A stretch of DNA of 64,000 nucleotides from Symbiodinium natans (lineage: Eukaryota > Sar > Dinophyceae > Suessiales > Symbiodiniaceae). Within the stretch, counting starts at the first letter, position 1; each line of letters begins with the position of its first letter. The notes below the pieces were generated by a model. The model made no database searches, had not been told where the DNA came from, and worked only from the letters and a program-made list of their open reading frames with translations. This document shows positions 23,661 to 35,055 of the stretch, piece by piece. A program made the position numbers and the translations under genes. The stretch spans positions 122,001 to 186,000 of the forward strand of contig CAJNDS010002078.1 in the NCBI GenBank assembly GCA_905221605.1, given 5' to 3'.

Positions 23661-23899
23661 TGTATGAAATGTTTCACGGCCTACGAGGTAGTTGCTGGCG
23701 TCTAGCATCCTGTCTAACTTAGAAGAGTCTTGTACAGTGCCGCCATGATATATCCCTAGATCCCTCCTTTTCGTAGCAGTTTCGGATTGATGATGCTGTT
23801 CCGGGAATGAGCTTTTCTTGTTGGCGGTTTTCTTCCGGAAAGCTTGCTTTTTTCATTGGTGCTGACACATAAAGGGGCTTACTGCAAAAACAATGTGGG

Positions 23900-24000
23900 T
23901 TTCTCTGGCCACGTCCTTGTGTGTGACCAATCGAGGAAAGGGAGGGAACGCGGGAGAGCACAATTGCAGCATTTTTGTATCTTGGGACTGAGGGAAGGGG
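23900..24000. repeat. Diverged interspersed repeat, copy B
   Basis: Shares GGGAACGCGGGA, CAGCATTTTTG and GGGACTGAGGG with the copy at 24105-24260. Confidence 0.45.
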
Positions 24001-24104
24001 AAACAACCTCAAATCTTGGGTGAGCCTGGATTTGTCAGGGACAACGATATTATATGAGGTTATAAATTAAAATTCCCAGTTTCCGGTACCTTTTGAGTTT
24101 CGGT

Positions 24105-24260
24105 TTTCCTGGCCACGAAGTGCCCCTGTGTATTTCACCAGGGAGGAAGGGGGAACGCGGGACGCGGGGAAATACAATTTTCAGCACTTTTGGGAACCGA
24201 CCACCTCAAAACGCGCACTCCCTGCGTCCTCGGTGTGTGGTTCCTCGAGACTGAGGGTGA
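24105..24260. repeat. Diverged interspersed repeat, copy C
   Basis: Contains GGGGGAACGCGGGACGCGGG, TTTTGGGAACCGACCACCTC and TCCTCGGTGTGTGGTTCC. It links copies A (21575) and B (23900), which share different parts with it. Confidence 0.5.
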
Positions 24261-25530
24261 TAAGGACCTGGGAAGCATTGAGATAGAGAAGCGGTTGCGG
24301 ATTAAATCTGGATCCAGCAAGGTGGATAACGGATTGCATGTAACTTATGCATTGACTAGTCATGCAGTCAAGTCTTTACGCACGCCCTTGCCATTTGGAT
24401 TACTGCTCTGCTGCTGAAGCCATTCCGTAAGGTCTTAAAAGACGCCTGTATGCCCCGAGAGTCTTGCGCACCCGTTCACTCCCTTTCCTCGCCGCTGTGC
24501 TTCTGGCCTGTCCTGCGTTGGCCCGCTACGCCTGTCTGCCCGCTGTGCCTTCTTCTGTTTTTGACTTTGTCTCGTGTCCTTTTTCAACGTAACATACTAT
24601 ACTAGTATAGTATTAGTATTGTACGAAATACTCTATTCGTTTTTCGCATTATATGGAGGCAAAAGTACTGGAGTTTGGCCATGGCATCTTCAACATTTCT
24701 ACCGTGACCAAAGGTGCATGAGTTTTCGTTGCTAAGCGAACCCTTAAGGCTGTGGCTCGTACTTCGGACACTTAGTGTAGTCTTCGGACAGTTGCTTTCA
24801 AGCGTGCCGCACCAACTTGAGTGAGGATGTTGGGGTGGCTAACCCAAGTTGAAAGTGCAAAAGGAGGCCGTTTGGATGTAAAGATCATGATGTACTTGAG
24901 CAAGCAACTCGGCTGGTGCGAAGAGAGGTTGTTTTCGGGATTTGAAGGGCCGTTCATGCCTCGCATGCGCTATCGGATTCAAACCGGTAGCAGGTCGTGA
25001 AGACTGACTCTTGGGCAGTTGCAACGCGCGTTTGATAGCTCATTCTGACTCGCGTTCGAATTGCAGATTGTGCCTCAAGGACTGCGCAAAGAAGGCAGAC
25101 TGGGACAGGAGCGCAGGCCTCAGAAGTGTGACATGCCGCGGTTTCAGGATCGTTGTGTGTTCGACAAAGGCTTCTGTTGTCAAGAGCTTTTGCTTGCACT
25201 GCTGTTGCAGCGAATATATAGGCCCAAACCCACGATGAATGTTCTGGGGGGTTATGCTTCTTTGTGCGTTGCTTGTGCAATCTCGGGTTGGACATTGTCC
25301 AGCGCCATTCGTGTGGATGGGAGACAATCAGGGGAAATTGACACTGCCAGACAATGCTTGCATGCGGCTGCACCGACCCTTGCCAGCAGTTGGCAGAATG
25401 CGGGCCGCTGGAAATTCATTCTTCAATGTTTTTGCTCACGTGCCAGCCCCATCCGTCAAACTGTTAGTCGAGATGATTGGCAGATGCTTATTTGTTTGAG
25501 TTGGGACTTTTCATTGAAAAACCGCACGTG
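24261..25530. other. Intergenic; no recognisable gene
   Basis: No family motif. It contains a 20-bp palindrome at 24594-24613 and ends just before the membrane-protein gene. The 5' end or an upstream exon of that gene may lie here, because a second frame at 25477-25640 (containing LFELGLFIEKPHVITSGN) also reads like protein. Confidence 0.4.
24594..24613. repeat. Perfect 20-bp palindrome
   Basis: ATACTATACTAGTATAGTAT equals its own reverse complement. It is followed directly by a further TAGTATT. The surroundings are AT-rich. Confidence 0.85.
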
Positions 25531-25537
25531 ATAACAA

Positions 25538-28500
25538 GTGGAAACGTTGCTTTGCACATGCTTTGCAAGGAGCTCGGCGGAAGAGTTCGACGCGAGATCT
25601 TTGGTCTTCGATGGCCCGCGCTTCACATTTTTGCAGGCGCAGGAATTCTTCATTTCCCCGGATGCTTCCTGCAAAACACCCTTAAGTGGCGTAGAGCCCC
25701 TCCAAGTGCCGGTGGACAGGGCCGCCAAGGAGGCCCAGCTACAGCAGCGCTTCATGGTTAAACACATCAAAGAGTCTTTGGTGGCTGCTTCGAAGCAAGA
25801 CGTCTCCAAGGCCAAGGAAGTTGGGCAGACCTTCATGAGCAGAATTGCTCGCCAAGAGCCTGTCCCGCTTGTGGAGCTGCACCTTTTTCCAGGGAGTGCC
25901 TGGGCAGTCAATTCTACTTGGAGGGCATTGCTCGTCCCACGGGTCCGGGAGCTTTTCGGCAAGACCTTCTTCCTCTGTCGGCCTGAGGTTGAAATCCAAG
26001 AGCCTGGTTGGACGCCTTGTGTGGCGGAGCTGCCCTTCGAACCTCTTCCGACGCGCCTTTTGCACCTCATGCACAGGTGGAGCCCGGCAATCGACCCGCT
26101 GCGCTCGACGCCCCACAGGCTGGTTCTGACAGCGGAGGTCTTGCTACTGCTCGTTACGGCTCTGGCTGTGTGGCAGCTGCTGCGCTCGCCGCTGCAACTG
26201 CTGCAGACTGGCTGGGAGCAATACATGGCTCCGACGCTGAGCCCGCGGAAGGAGAAGCTGCTGCAGGAGGAGTTGCCAAAAAGATATACCTTGACGCAGC
26301 ATGCATACTTGTACAAAACTGCAGGCGGCGAGGTGGAAGCAGTGCAGCCCCTTGATGCTTGTCATGATGTGACGATTCTTGAGATGACAGAGGCCAGCAG
26401 AGAGAGGCGCAATCTCTTCGCGCATCTTGAACACCTTCTTCTACACCGAAATGAGAGTGCCGTGTGGGGACGAGTGGAAGATCCCGCAGGCTGGGTCGTC
26501 CTTGTGAATGAGGCCGACAACCTGCGAGTCATTGCTGCAGGCGAAGTTCCAGGTTCAATGCCGTTTGGTGCCAATGCCATTCTTCTGGTGCCTGTCCCTT
26601 CCCTCTTTCGCCGGCTGCTGGTTTTGGCAGCGGCCCACGCTTCGGTGCAATGGTTCCTTCTGGATCGTCTGGCTAAGATGTTCCAAATCGCTGAGATCAT
26701 GGTGATCTCCTTCTGTGTCTTTGCGATTCATGTGGTTGTGTTGTGGCAAATGGAGTTCACGAATGTGGAAGCCCTGCGTTTTGAACAGGTGCTCGCGACG
26801 GAGCAGAAGCTCTTGCGCCTCAAAGCTCCCCGACATGCAACAGCCTGCCTTAGCATCGCTCTGGTAGTGTTGTTCGCCGCATTTGTGGCTGGCATCTTGA
26901 GAAGGCATGCCGACCTGACAGAAACTCTTCTGTGCATGGTTTCCTTGCTCACAGCGATTGTGCTGCACGTGCTGGACTTCCGAGCATCTGCGGCGGGCCT
27001 TGACCAGTGGAGATCTCCTCAACTACAGGCTACGGAGTTTACCAGCTTCAGCAGCAAGGGCTTTCAGAGCGTGGATGATGGGCCTGATGCAGCTGGAGGT
27101 GACATGTCGAGAGGTAGAAACCTGAGGAAACACTTCGTGCGCTGGCTGTGTTGCGCCTTGTCTTCAGTTGGGGCCATCATCCTGGTGTTGATCGTCCTGG
27201 ATGGCCTGCAAATGAGAGGAGAGCTGCTAGCATATGGCATGAATCGTGGCTTCTTGATGACTCCCCCACACAGTGAAGCATTTACCAACACATTGCTACT
27301 TCATAAAAGCGTGGACTCTCTATCCTTCACCTTCGAAGCAGGCCCCTTCACTTCTCTTGTCAAGTTGCGCTTGGAGCATCCACTGATGGCGCCAGATCAC
27401 CCGGCGGCTCAGCCTGTCACGATCTTTGACTCTGCCCCGGAACAAGGAGCACAAGGAGGCGAGTACTCCCTCCCTCTGCCAGCCGGTCCTCTCTACGGCC
27501 GCCTCATCGTGGAGGCCAGCAGCCCGCTGCACCCCAAACCCACGCAGTACGTTCTGCACCTTTTGCGCATCACAGAGGCCGTCACTCTGTCTGTCCAGGC
27601 GAGCATCAACCCGAGCCATTTCGAAGAACGGCGCGCGGGCAAACCAGCCATATTCAATGAGGAGCGCCGGTGGCTTTATCAGCGTGGCAATCCCACGTGG
27701 TATGTGCCGGACCTGGATGTGAGAGGCGACAGCAATATCCGGTTGAGGTACCTCCCAGTCGTTCTTGCGCCTTTGATGGTATTTGAGAGGGAAGGGGGGC
27801 ACCAGGCGGACATTAATGGCATGAGCATGATCGCAATGAACTGCCACTGTGGGCCCGAAGTGCCGGGTTTCGGAAACTCTTGCGCTGTGGAGGAGCGCAG
27901 CATGGTCCATGTGCTGGACTTCCAAGTCTGCATTTTTCAAAGAATCGTTAAGGAGAAAGTGGTGGTGGCCGAAAGGCCCGGCAGCATCCCCAGCAACAGC
28001 TCCAAGTTGGTCCAGTGGCTTCTGGACGTCAACATTAGCGGCAAATCTGCAGTCCTTCAGCTGAATGGCTTAAGAGCTTCTTCCAGCGCTGTTTGGCCTC
28101 TGCAGAGGCCGATGGAGCCACAGACGGAGGGCTCAGACCTTGTCATCACCACCACCTTCGAGACACTGATACCAACAGAGAGTCTTCTGACTGAAGTCAC
28201 GCAACTCGCACTCGCATCAACGCAGGACATGACGGATGCGGAGATGCTTGCCGTGCCCTTGTCTTTTGTCTCCCACGCGCCTCCGATCCAGCTGAGCATC
28301 GGGGTATCGCACGGGTTTTTCTTACCAGAGCCATTGGAGTCAGAGGAGCGAAATGATTTTGCTGCTTGCTGCCTTGGAGACCTGACCCCGGTCACCGCGC
28401 ACATCCGGGACAAACGCTTCATGGTAGCCGAGGCAGAGATCAGCAGGGGTCACGGTTGCGACCGCCAGGGAATCGTGAAGCAGAAGCTATTCACCGCAGT

Positions 28501-28998
28501 GCGGATTCGAGACCAATCTTGTGAGCCCTACTGCTCCTTGTACCGCCCACGGGCCGACACTTTTGACGTGTCCGTGACGCTCTCCGTTGCGCGGTGCTTT
28601 GAACAAGCCATCGACCTTGACGACCTCGCTGCCTTCCGCAACATCTCCCAGAGCATGTCTACTTCAAGGCAAGCAGTCTTCGAAGCTTGCGGTACACTGC
28701 AGAAGGCCGTGCAGCAGAATCGGACACTCATCGCCTCGGAGATGCTGACTTCTTTAGGTGCCGACCCGAACGGAGGGTCTCAAGGCCTGGAGACGCCTTT
28801 GCAGGTGGCAGCTGAAGCTGGAAACCTTCCTGCCATGAAGCTCTTGCTCGAAGAGAAGGCCACAGTGGATTTCAATGGCCCCAACAACCGCACCGCGTTG
28901 TTCTCCGCAGCGTCGAACTGCCAGGCCCAAGCAGTCAGGTACCTGCTGAATTGGCACAGCGACCCGAATCAGCTGGCGCTTCCCGACGCAGGCGCAAA
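25538..28998 (+). CDS. Membrane protein with beta-sandwich and ankyrin repeats, exon 1
   Basis: An uninterrupted frame of 1,153 codons. Hydrophobic segments lie at about residues 196-216, 355-374, 384-403, 435-455, 463-479 and 534-555. Residues about 250-335, between the first two, end in VWGRVEDPAGWVVLVN and look like an SH3-type barrel. Residues about 572-710 resemble a cadherin-like beta-sandwich repeat, with a closing strand TQYVLHLLR. Cys-containing globular sequence follows, and ankyrin repeats start near residue 1065 (TPLQVAAEAGNLPAMKLLLE). The frame opens with GTG right after in-frame stops, so it probably begins at a splice acceptor (AAG at 25537 or 25569). If not, the first in-frame ATG is at 25754. 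The donor GTGAGA follows at 28999. No family as a whole is recognised; signalling or channel-like roles are only guesses. Confidence 0.8.
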
Positions 28999-29678
28999 GT
29001 GAGACACTCAGACTCAGCAAACGGAGCTGTCATGAGCCTCCAGGTATGTCCCTAGAGTGAGTGTCTCCTGCTTTCTTGGGCTTGGAGTGTGCTGCTCAGT
29101 CAGGTGCAAAGTCACACCCCTGCTGGCGCTGTTCGGTGACAGCCGGTCGCAGCACTGCAAAGGCAACGAGCTGAACTCAGTCCTTGAGCAACTGGTCCAA
29201 GCCCATGCGAGTCTGTCAGTCCTTGTGCCTCGTCGCAGATGTCTGCCTAAATTGTTTTCTCACCCAACACATAGCCCACGTGCTCCGCCGCGTGATGCCA
29301 AACAGGTTTTTTCGTTTGCTGCATTGCACCAGCGAGTGCGCAACTTTCCAAGATACATGCATACTTAGTTGTTGTCACAACTCGACCTTCGACAACCAGA
29401 AGGATCGGAGTCGCAAGTGTTCAATGGGAGCCTAAAGTGTAAGCAAGTTTAGTAGCTTTAGTAGGCGTTTACTTCAAGACTTCAACGCATGGAAGAAGGT
29501 TCGTCCACGTGTGTGTTCATGAAAAACAGAAGAAAGAATCAATAAGTGGTTTATTCTTCCTATTCTGCATCGGATGACAGAAAAAGGCTCAACGAGAATC
29601 CCGAAATCAAAATGGTTCTCCCGTTGTCTCGCGCCAGCACGTTTCAGCGCGAATCAGCCGTGCCTCCATGTCCACAAG

Positions 29679-30174
29679 CATTGATGCTTTGGCAAAAAGT
29701 GAGGCTGATCATGACTGCAGCATGGTCCAGACGGCCTTGGTCATGGCGCTTGACAAGCAAGATAAACAAGATCTGGCCGTGGTGAAAAAGTTGCTGGAGC
29801 TGAAGGCCAACCCGAATCAGGCGGGTCGTTCAAGCAGCAATGAACTTGTCATGCCATTCGCTTTCGAGTTCTTCAATCCTCTATGGAATGGAGCTCCTGT
29901 GGCTGAGTTCTCTCGGGTTGCCAAGCTGTTGCATCAATACAAGGCAGATGTGGATGCCAGCCTTTATCCTGCTTACTTGACAACGCCCCTCATGGCGGCT
30001 TCAGAAGCTTGCAGAGTGGACTTGGTGCAGATATTGCTGGGGCTGAATGCAGACACCACCGTCCAAAACCCAGACAAGCAGACTGCCATGGACCTCGCCT
30101 GCCAGGACGGTGGCACGGATGCTGACATCGAGAAGCTGCGGAGCGTCCTTGGCAACGTGACGGGAAGAAAGTAG
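29679..30174 (+). CDS. Same membrane protein, exon 2 (ankyrin repeats, C-terminus)
   Basis: Joining AA at 28997-28998 to C at 29679 (acceptor ACAAG) gives GANIDAL and keeps the ankyrin register. The exon then encodes QTALVMAL, VKKLLELKANPN, VAKLLHQYKADVD, TTPLMAASEACRVDLVQILL and QTAMDLACQDG, the alternating helix and finger pattern of ankyrin repeats, and ends at TAG after NVTGRK. The intron is 680 bp with GT-AG borders. The whole protein would be about 1,318 residues with roughly six ankyrin repeats, two of them degenerate. The acceptor choice is my inference, made because it restores the phase. Confidence 0.7.
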
Positions 30175-31426
30175 GACAACTTAGGCAGCTAATCAAGCCA
30201 TGGACTGTTGCAAAATGTTGCCCATGAGTTCCTGTTGGGAGAGGGACAGAGTGGCTGTGTTTTGCAGCTTGACTGTTCCCGTTCCTGTACATCGCGTGCA
30301 AGCGGGGGCGGCATTTGCCAGGCTCTGCCAGTGTAGAAATCAGCAGGGACCTCAGATGCGAGTCTGGTTTTGCGAGGAGCGCGCGTCTGCCTGCAGAGAG
30401 GACACCTCTGCAAATCAATCTCATGAAAGGAGTCTAGCAGGCAGATACGCGGTTGTGCTCTGCTCATCCTTCTTTGATTTCTTGTCTGGCTCTTCAACTC
30501 CTTCTTTGCAAACCGGGAAGAAATGCCGGAAAGCTTCTGGGCACACCCATGCAACCGAGGAGTCATGGCAGACTTTGCTACGCTGCGTGGTTGTTCAAGC
30601 ATGAGTCCGTCAGGTCAGCGGCTCAGTCTCAGCCATCGTCCTGAAGGCTTTCCCTTGCCATATCCCACCAAAGGATTCCTTAAATGGGACAGGGCAGCAT
30701 CAAGCTCAGTTTCATGACCGTTCATGCATAATCTGTCCGAGTGATCGGACATGACACCAACGCGACCGCTGGCCATGGCGCTTGAGGATGTCAGCATGCT
30801 GCAACATAGAAGCTTCTCGAAGCACCAGTCAGGCACTAAAGGCAATGGTCACCGCAAGCTGAGGCAAAGCATTGTCAACCTGAGCACTCGGTTTTGGTTG
30901 CTGATGAGTCAAGTGCTAGAAGATGAAAGCACAGGAGATTCGCAAACGATCTGCAAAGTAATGGTTTGAAACAAGTTACAAGGTCACATAGGCTGTCCAG
31001 AGCTTTTGTAACACTGGCGTTTTTTGCAGCTTCTAACCACGCAAAGCTCCCAGGCGCGAGTGGAATAAGAGCAGGAAATCATGCAGAGCATTTGGAATGG
31101 GTGAACGCTTGCCGAGCACGGGACTTGCGACATGTTTGTGGCCCACACAGGAAACTAATTTGGAAGGTTTTTGCTCCGCCACCTTGCCAGGTTTCGGCTT
31201 GTCTGCTCTGGCCACGTGATGCCAGGGCTCGTGAAACTCCTTGCGCTGCTGTGCGATCGAATGCAAACATAGATTCTGAGTAGTGAGTAGAGCCGTTGGT
31301 AAGCAGGCTAGGCCAGCAGCTCTGCAACAGGATCATTCTGAAGAGGCAATCCGTGTGCGACGCTGTCGGCTCTGCAGACGCGCATGCGTTAGCCAGGTTT
31401 CAAGAAGAATCCTGGGCATCATCCAG
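30175..31426. other. Intergenic or untranslated sequence
   Basis: Between the stop of the ankyrin membrane protein and the ATG of the secreted protein there is no motif-bearing frame. The downstream frame is already open from 31283, so an upstream exon of that gene or its 5' leader may lie at the end of the stretch. Confidence 0.5.
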
Positions 31427-32881
31427 ATGTTGTTTTTACCATTCATCTTCCTCGCTTTTGCTGCTGCTGTGCGCCCCAGTCTTGAAGGTGTCCAAGACAA
31501 AGTTGGATTTGGACCACGGCCACATGGGCCAAGAGGCCCTCCGAGAGGCCCTCCGAGAGGCCCGCCAAGAGGCCCGCCAAGAGGCCCGCATGGGGCTGGG
31601 CCAGGAGGCCGTACAGAGATGTACGGACGCTTGCAGCGCAGGGTCGACGACATCCTGCGCAACAGGTTTCCCGTCTCCGTTTCGGCACTTCGTTTCTGCT
31701 CTTCGGTGATTGAGTACGCTTGGAAGGAGCAAGCCAAGCAGGTGCTTCCACCTTCGCAGCGCTTCACTGTTGGACCACAAGATGTGGCAGCAGTATTGCT
31801 TCAGGACGAGTTGGAGAATGCCCAACTGACCTGCCAGGAGGTCATGGCTGGCGCGTTGCAGGGCGGTCAGCCCTGGGCGGTGGACGCTGCAAAGACATCG
31901 CAGACAGATGGCGTCTTGCACCCGCTCGGCCGCCTGCAGGCAGTGGACAACGAAGACAGAAGTCCTGCATGGAAAGCTTCGCTGGAGCACGTTTGCAAGG
32001 ACGAGTGCCAAGAGCTTGTTGCAGGCATTTGGGATGCCCGCGTTCCCATCATCGGAAGCTTGGAGTCAAAGGCCCCCACGGAGACCTGTGCGAATGAGGT
32101 GGTCCGTAAAGTCGAGGCCCATATTCTGGGCTGCTGTGCAGAAACTTGTGGATGGAATGGCGCCGCCTGCACCTTTTGGCCTTTCTTCAGTGTGGCAGAA
32201 AAGGGAGCCTGGGAGGCAGAGTGCTGCACGGAGTGGAATGTGTTAGCAGGGTCCGACAGGGAGAAGCTTTGTGATGCAACGCTGACGCCGAGCCAGAAGG
32301 TGCTGGCGGACGAGCACGACTTGGAGAAGTCCGAGAAAGGTGCCGTGCTGCTTGGACAGGATGAGCAGCTGAAATGGACCCGCAACGGGGCGAGGAATTT
32401 CCACAGCGAGCACGTGCAGGAGGGCCAAGTCGTGTCACAGGAATTCCTGCTCAAGGACCGGACGCCCTCCATCTCCATTCAGGACGGTTTAGATGAGGGG
32501 TGGTGGATCCGGGAGGTTTTGACGAGCAGCTCTCTGTTGGAACTCGGAGACCGGACCAGTGACTGTCCACCTCCCTTCGACACAATCAGGGCCAATGAGA
32601 AAAAGGCAGACTCCTGGTTCAAGATTGGATTCGCGCACTACGGCCCCCACAAGGCCATGTGTGGCAATCCGCAGTTAGGGAATCAGACAGACGAGGTGAC
32701 AGACTGCACTGCCTTCATTCAGCCGAGCGTCAGTGTCAAGGCGAAGTGTTTTTCTGTCAAGGAGACATGCAAGATTTTTGAGAAAGAGCTTGACAAAAAC
32801 CTCAAGAGGGTCAAGGCGAACCCTGAGTCGACGAGGAACATGGTATATTTTCACAAGTCACTCTGCACAACCTGCGCGTAG
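31427..32881 (+). CDS. Secreted Cys-rich protein with RGPP repeat
   Basis: 484 codons from ATG to TAG. I chose this ATG because it starts a clear signal peptide, MLFLPFIFLAFAAA. The same frame is open 48 codons upstream without a signal-like start. Residues about 34-54 are RGPP repeats. The rest is a soluble, Cys-rich domain with pairs such as CKDEC (near 190), CC and CGWNGAAC (near 233-248), ECC (near 266) and a C-terminal CTTCA. Spacing suggests several disulphides. There are no membrane segments after the signal peptide. The gene lies on the same strand as the ankyrin membrane protein, 1.25 kb downstream. I do not recognise the fold. Export is inferred from the signal peptide. Dinoflagellate secreted families with similar C/W-rich domains exist, but I cannot name one. 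Confidence 0.75.
   Translation: MLFLPFIFLAFAAAVRPSLEGVQDKVGFGPRPHGPRGPPRGPPRGPPRGPPRGPHGAGPGGRTEMYGRLQRRVDDILRNRFPVSVSALRFCSSVIEYAWKEQAKQVLPPSQRFTVGPQDVAAVLLQDELENAQLTCQEVMAGALQGGQPWAVDAAKTSQTDGVLHPLGRLQAVDNEDRSPAWKASLEHVCKDECQELVAGIWDARVPIIGSLESKAPTETCANEVVRKVEAHILGCCAETCGWNGAACTFWPFFSVAEKGAWEAECCTEWNVLAGSDREKLCDATLTPSQKVLADEHDLEKSEKGAVLLGQDEQLKWTRNGARNFHSEHVQEGQVVSQEFLLKDRTPSISIQDGLDEGWWIREVLTSSSLLELGDRTSDCPPPFDTIRANEKKADSWFKIGFAHYGPHKAMCGNPQLGNQTDEVTDCTAFIQPSVSVKAKCFSVKETCKIFEKELDKNLKRVKANPESTRNMVYFHKSLCTTCA
31530..31594 (+). repeat. 12-bp coding repeat (RGPP)
   Basis: About five units of AGAGGCCC(T/G)CCG or the variant AGAGGCCCGCCA in frame, encoding RGPP. Both third-position variants occur in blocks, which points to local duplication. 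Confidence 0.9.
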
Positions 32882-33130
32882 AGCAGAGCCAGACGGCCAG
32901 CTTGGCTTCCAGATGACTTTGCTTGAAAAGGTTCGATCGATTTACTGGGTGTTGATTTGTGATTTGAAAGCTTCTAGCATCCTTGAGATCCTGACAACTC
33001 CGATTGCATCATTGGCTAGCAGGATCAGCCGCGGTTCTGAAATTGGACGAGGTAGGCAAATACTCGAGGCGATTGTATTTTCGAGTCGTGCGCATCGGTT
33101 TCTCTGGTTGAAGCTACGATGAGAACATAG
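32882..33130. other. Downstream of secreted-protein gene; no gene
   Basis: No motif or repeat seen. Confidence 0.5.
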
Positions 33131-33132
33131 AC

Positions 33133-33371
33133 ATGTCTTGGCCAAATCGTGGCCAAGGCTGGGAGCGATCTCGTGCTGAAGCGTGCTCAAACTGCAGCAA
33201 AGTAGAAGCTCCCCACAGGATCTCTCGCCTGGACAAGGTGACAAGGTGCTACCGTTTCCTCAAGAAAGGTGGTCGAGCACACTTTAACTCTGACACGTGC
33301 CCAAACGGGTTTTTGGCGGGGCATTGCGACACAACGGATTCCGAGAAGCGCAGTGCATGCGCGAACTGCAG
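33133..33371 (+). CDS. Possible Cys/His-rich exon
   Basis: Open from ATG, with a GT donor after CANCR at 33372. The peptide has ACSNC, HRI, CYRF, HFNSDTC, GHC and CANC, so eight Cys or His that could bind zinc. No known finger type fits exactly. It could be an isolated exon or a relic of a transposase zinc-binding region. The next plausible plus-strand peptides (after 33991 and 34079) are in ambiguous frames. Confidence 0.3.
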
Positions 33372-34866
33372 GTACGCAATTTATATTTTCCGTGGTGTCT
33401 CGCTGGCCCGGTTGCCGCTGTATGAAGTGTAGTTCTCAACCACCAGGATCCGAGAAGCAACAGACAGATACCTGTTGGCAACAGGTACAGTCGAAATTCC
33501 GTTGAAATATTATCCTGCGCAACGCTTTCGGGAAAAATCATTGTTGCCCATGTTCTTCTTTCCTTGTGTATGTTCCAATGATTCAAGTGCCAATGCAACC
33601 CGTGTTGCCTTCTTTCCGTATGTTCCAGCGCTGAGCGTGCAATAACGGATCTCCGACCAAAGTATGTTTGGCTAGCAGCCTCTTGTTTGAACGCTGTCAG
33701 CCAATGTGTTTTATCAACAATACAGGAATCTCATTCAGGGGTAGGTATTCTGCCCGCAGATGGCAGCCAGACTTTGATGTCTTGCTTTTCAAGGATGCTA
33801 TTGCAGCCGCTCATTGCGCGTTCGTACTAGCTGAGTTGTGCAATGTCCATGTGAGTCCACGTAATCATGCGAACTGCCTTCGACCACACAGGAAAGTTTT
33901 TTCGGTAAGGTTGCATGGGCATTAGTATCGCACTTGTTATAACCGGTCAACGTTGGATTTGGTTGAATGCAGTTTGGCAGCATGCCGCTTCCCCATGGGG
34001 ATGGTGTGCCGAATCAGGCCGGGCAAGACGTGGTAACATCGGTTGCTGCATTTCCATGCAGTTGCATGTGCAGGAACCATTCAAGATTCAGACATTCAGG
34101 TCAAAGGTGAAAAACATGTCTTCAGCAGCTTGGCTCAGGTGGCCGGACCTTGCACCATGTCCGGGGCATTGCCTGAACACAAAGGACAAGGCACCAACGT
34201 TGAATGCAAATCCTGCCGCAGTTCTGCGTGAGTATTGCAGGGAAACGACGGCGCCGTCGTCGACATCGCAGCCGTTCCAGGGAAAGGCGTGCGAGACCAA
34301 ACAAGATCATCGAACATTGTGTTTTTTTCGCTTGTTGTATTGTAGTTAGTCATTTGTGTGAGCATGAACCTTGTTCTCCGTGCAGGGATGTCTTCGAACC
34401 CTACCACGCTTGCGCAGTTCCGCGTGTGCCAACCGCAGCATTAGTGCAGTGTCCTTGATCTGCCAGCAGCTAAGAGGTCGTTGAAAATGGACCTTCCCAA
34501 GCTTGGACGAGACCCAGGGGCTTTTCCCTGCCCCAAAGTTTTGTGGTTCGGCAACCGCATGTTTGCTGGCAGAAAACCATCCCAGCTTTGTCGAGCTCAC
34601 ATGCGCTGACAAAGATAAACACATCAATTGCATCTATTTCGGGAAGGCGTCGGCTTTGATGGCAGAGCTGCCACAAACGGACCGGCTGATGCCTCAGTTT
34701 GTGGTGTGCTTGGATGCTTTTTGCAGGCTGACGTGGTGGATGCCACAAACCAATCATCTGTGTGTAAGGCCCATGTCCACTGTCATGCTGCGCAACATAC
34801 CTTGCAGGCCTATTGAGGGCGCCTCTTGCTTGTTCTTCAGAAGTTGCTGCAACTTTGCAGGTATAC
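33372..34866. other. Ambiguous stretch, no assigned gene
   Basis: After a good acceptor (TATTGCAG, 34240) one frame reads KRRRRRRHRSRSRERRARPN, an arginine/serine-rich piece, but the other two frames are equally open. Nothing else can be supported. Confidence 0.3.
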
Positions 34867-35055
34867 GCAAGGGTCCTTGATGCAAGAAGTCGACCAGCGA
34901 TACGCTCAGAGAAGTCGTGCAGTGCTCCGTTCTTTAGTAGAGGCACACGCCGCTTGTGCAACTCAGGATGGGCTTTGAAGGCTTTTACGACTTCTTTTAT
35001 CTCCCGATGGAGCGCCTCAATCCCACCAGTGGTTGTTGCCATTGCTGAATCATAT
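34867..35055 (-). CDS. Internal exon, transposase-like peptide
   Basis: A 189-bp minus-strand exon with acceptor TTTTGCAG before 35055 and donor GTATAC after 34867. It encodes YDSAMATTTGGIEALHREIK, VVKAFKAHPELHKRRVPLLK and DFSERIAGRLLAS. The TTTGGIE followed by a basic helical stretch resembles the segment around the last acidic residue in some DDE-type transposases (TTN/TTG-x-E). That is only a resemblance. It is the one convincingly spliced minus-strand exon in the window, so it belongs to a different transcription unit from its neighbours. Confidence 0.4.

Noticed and set aside
34241-34306. Arg/Ser-rich exon of a splicing factor
   Set aside because: Only 22 codons, three frames open, and no RNA-recognition domain nearby.
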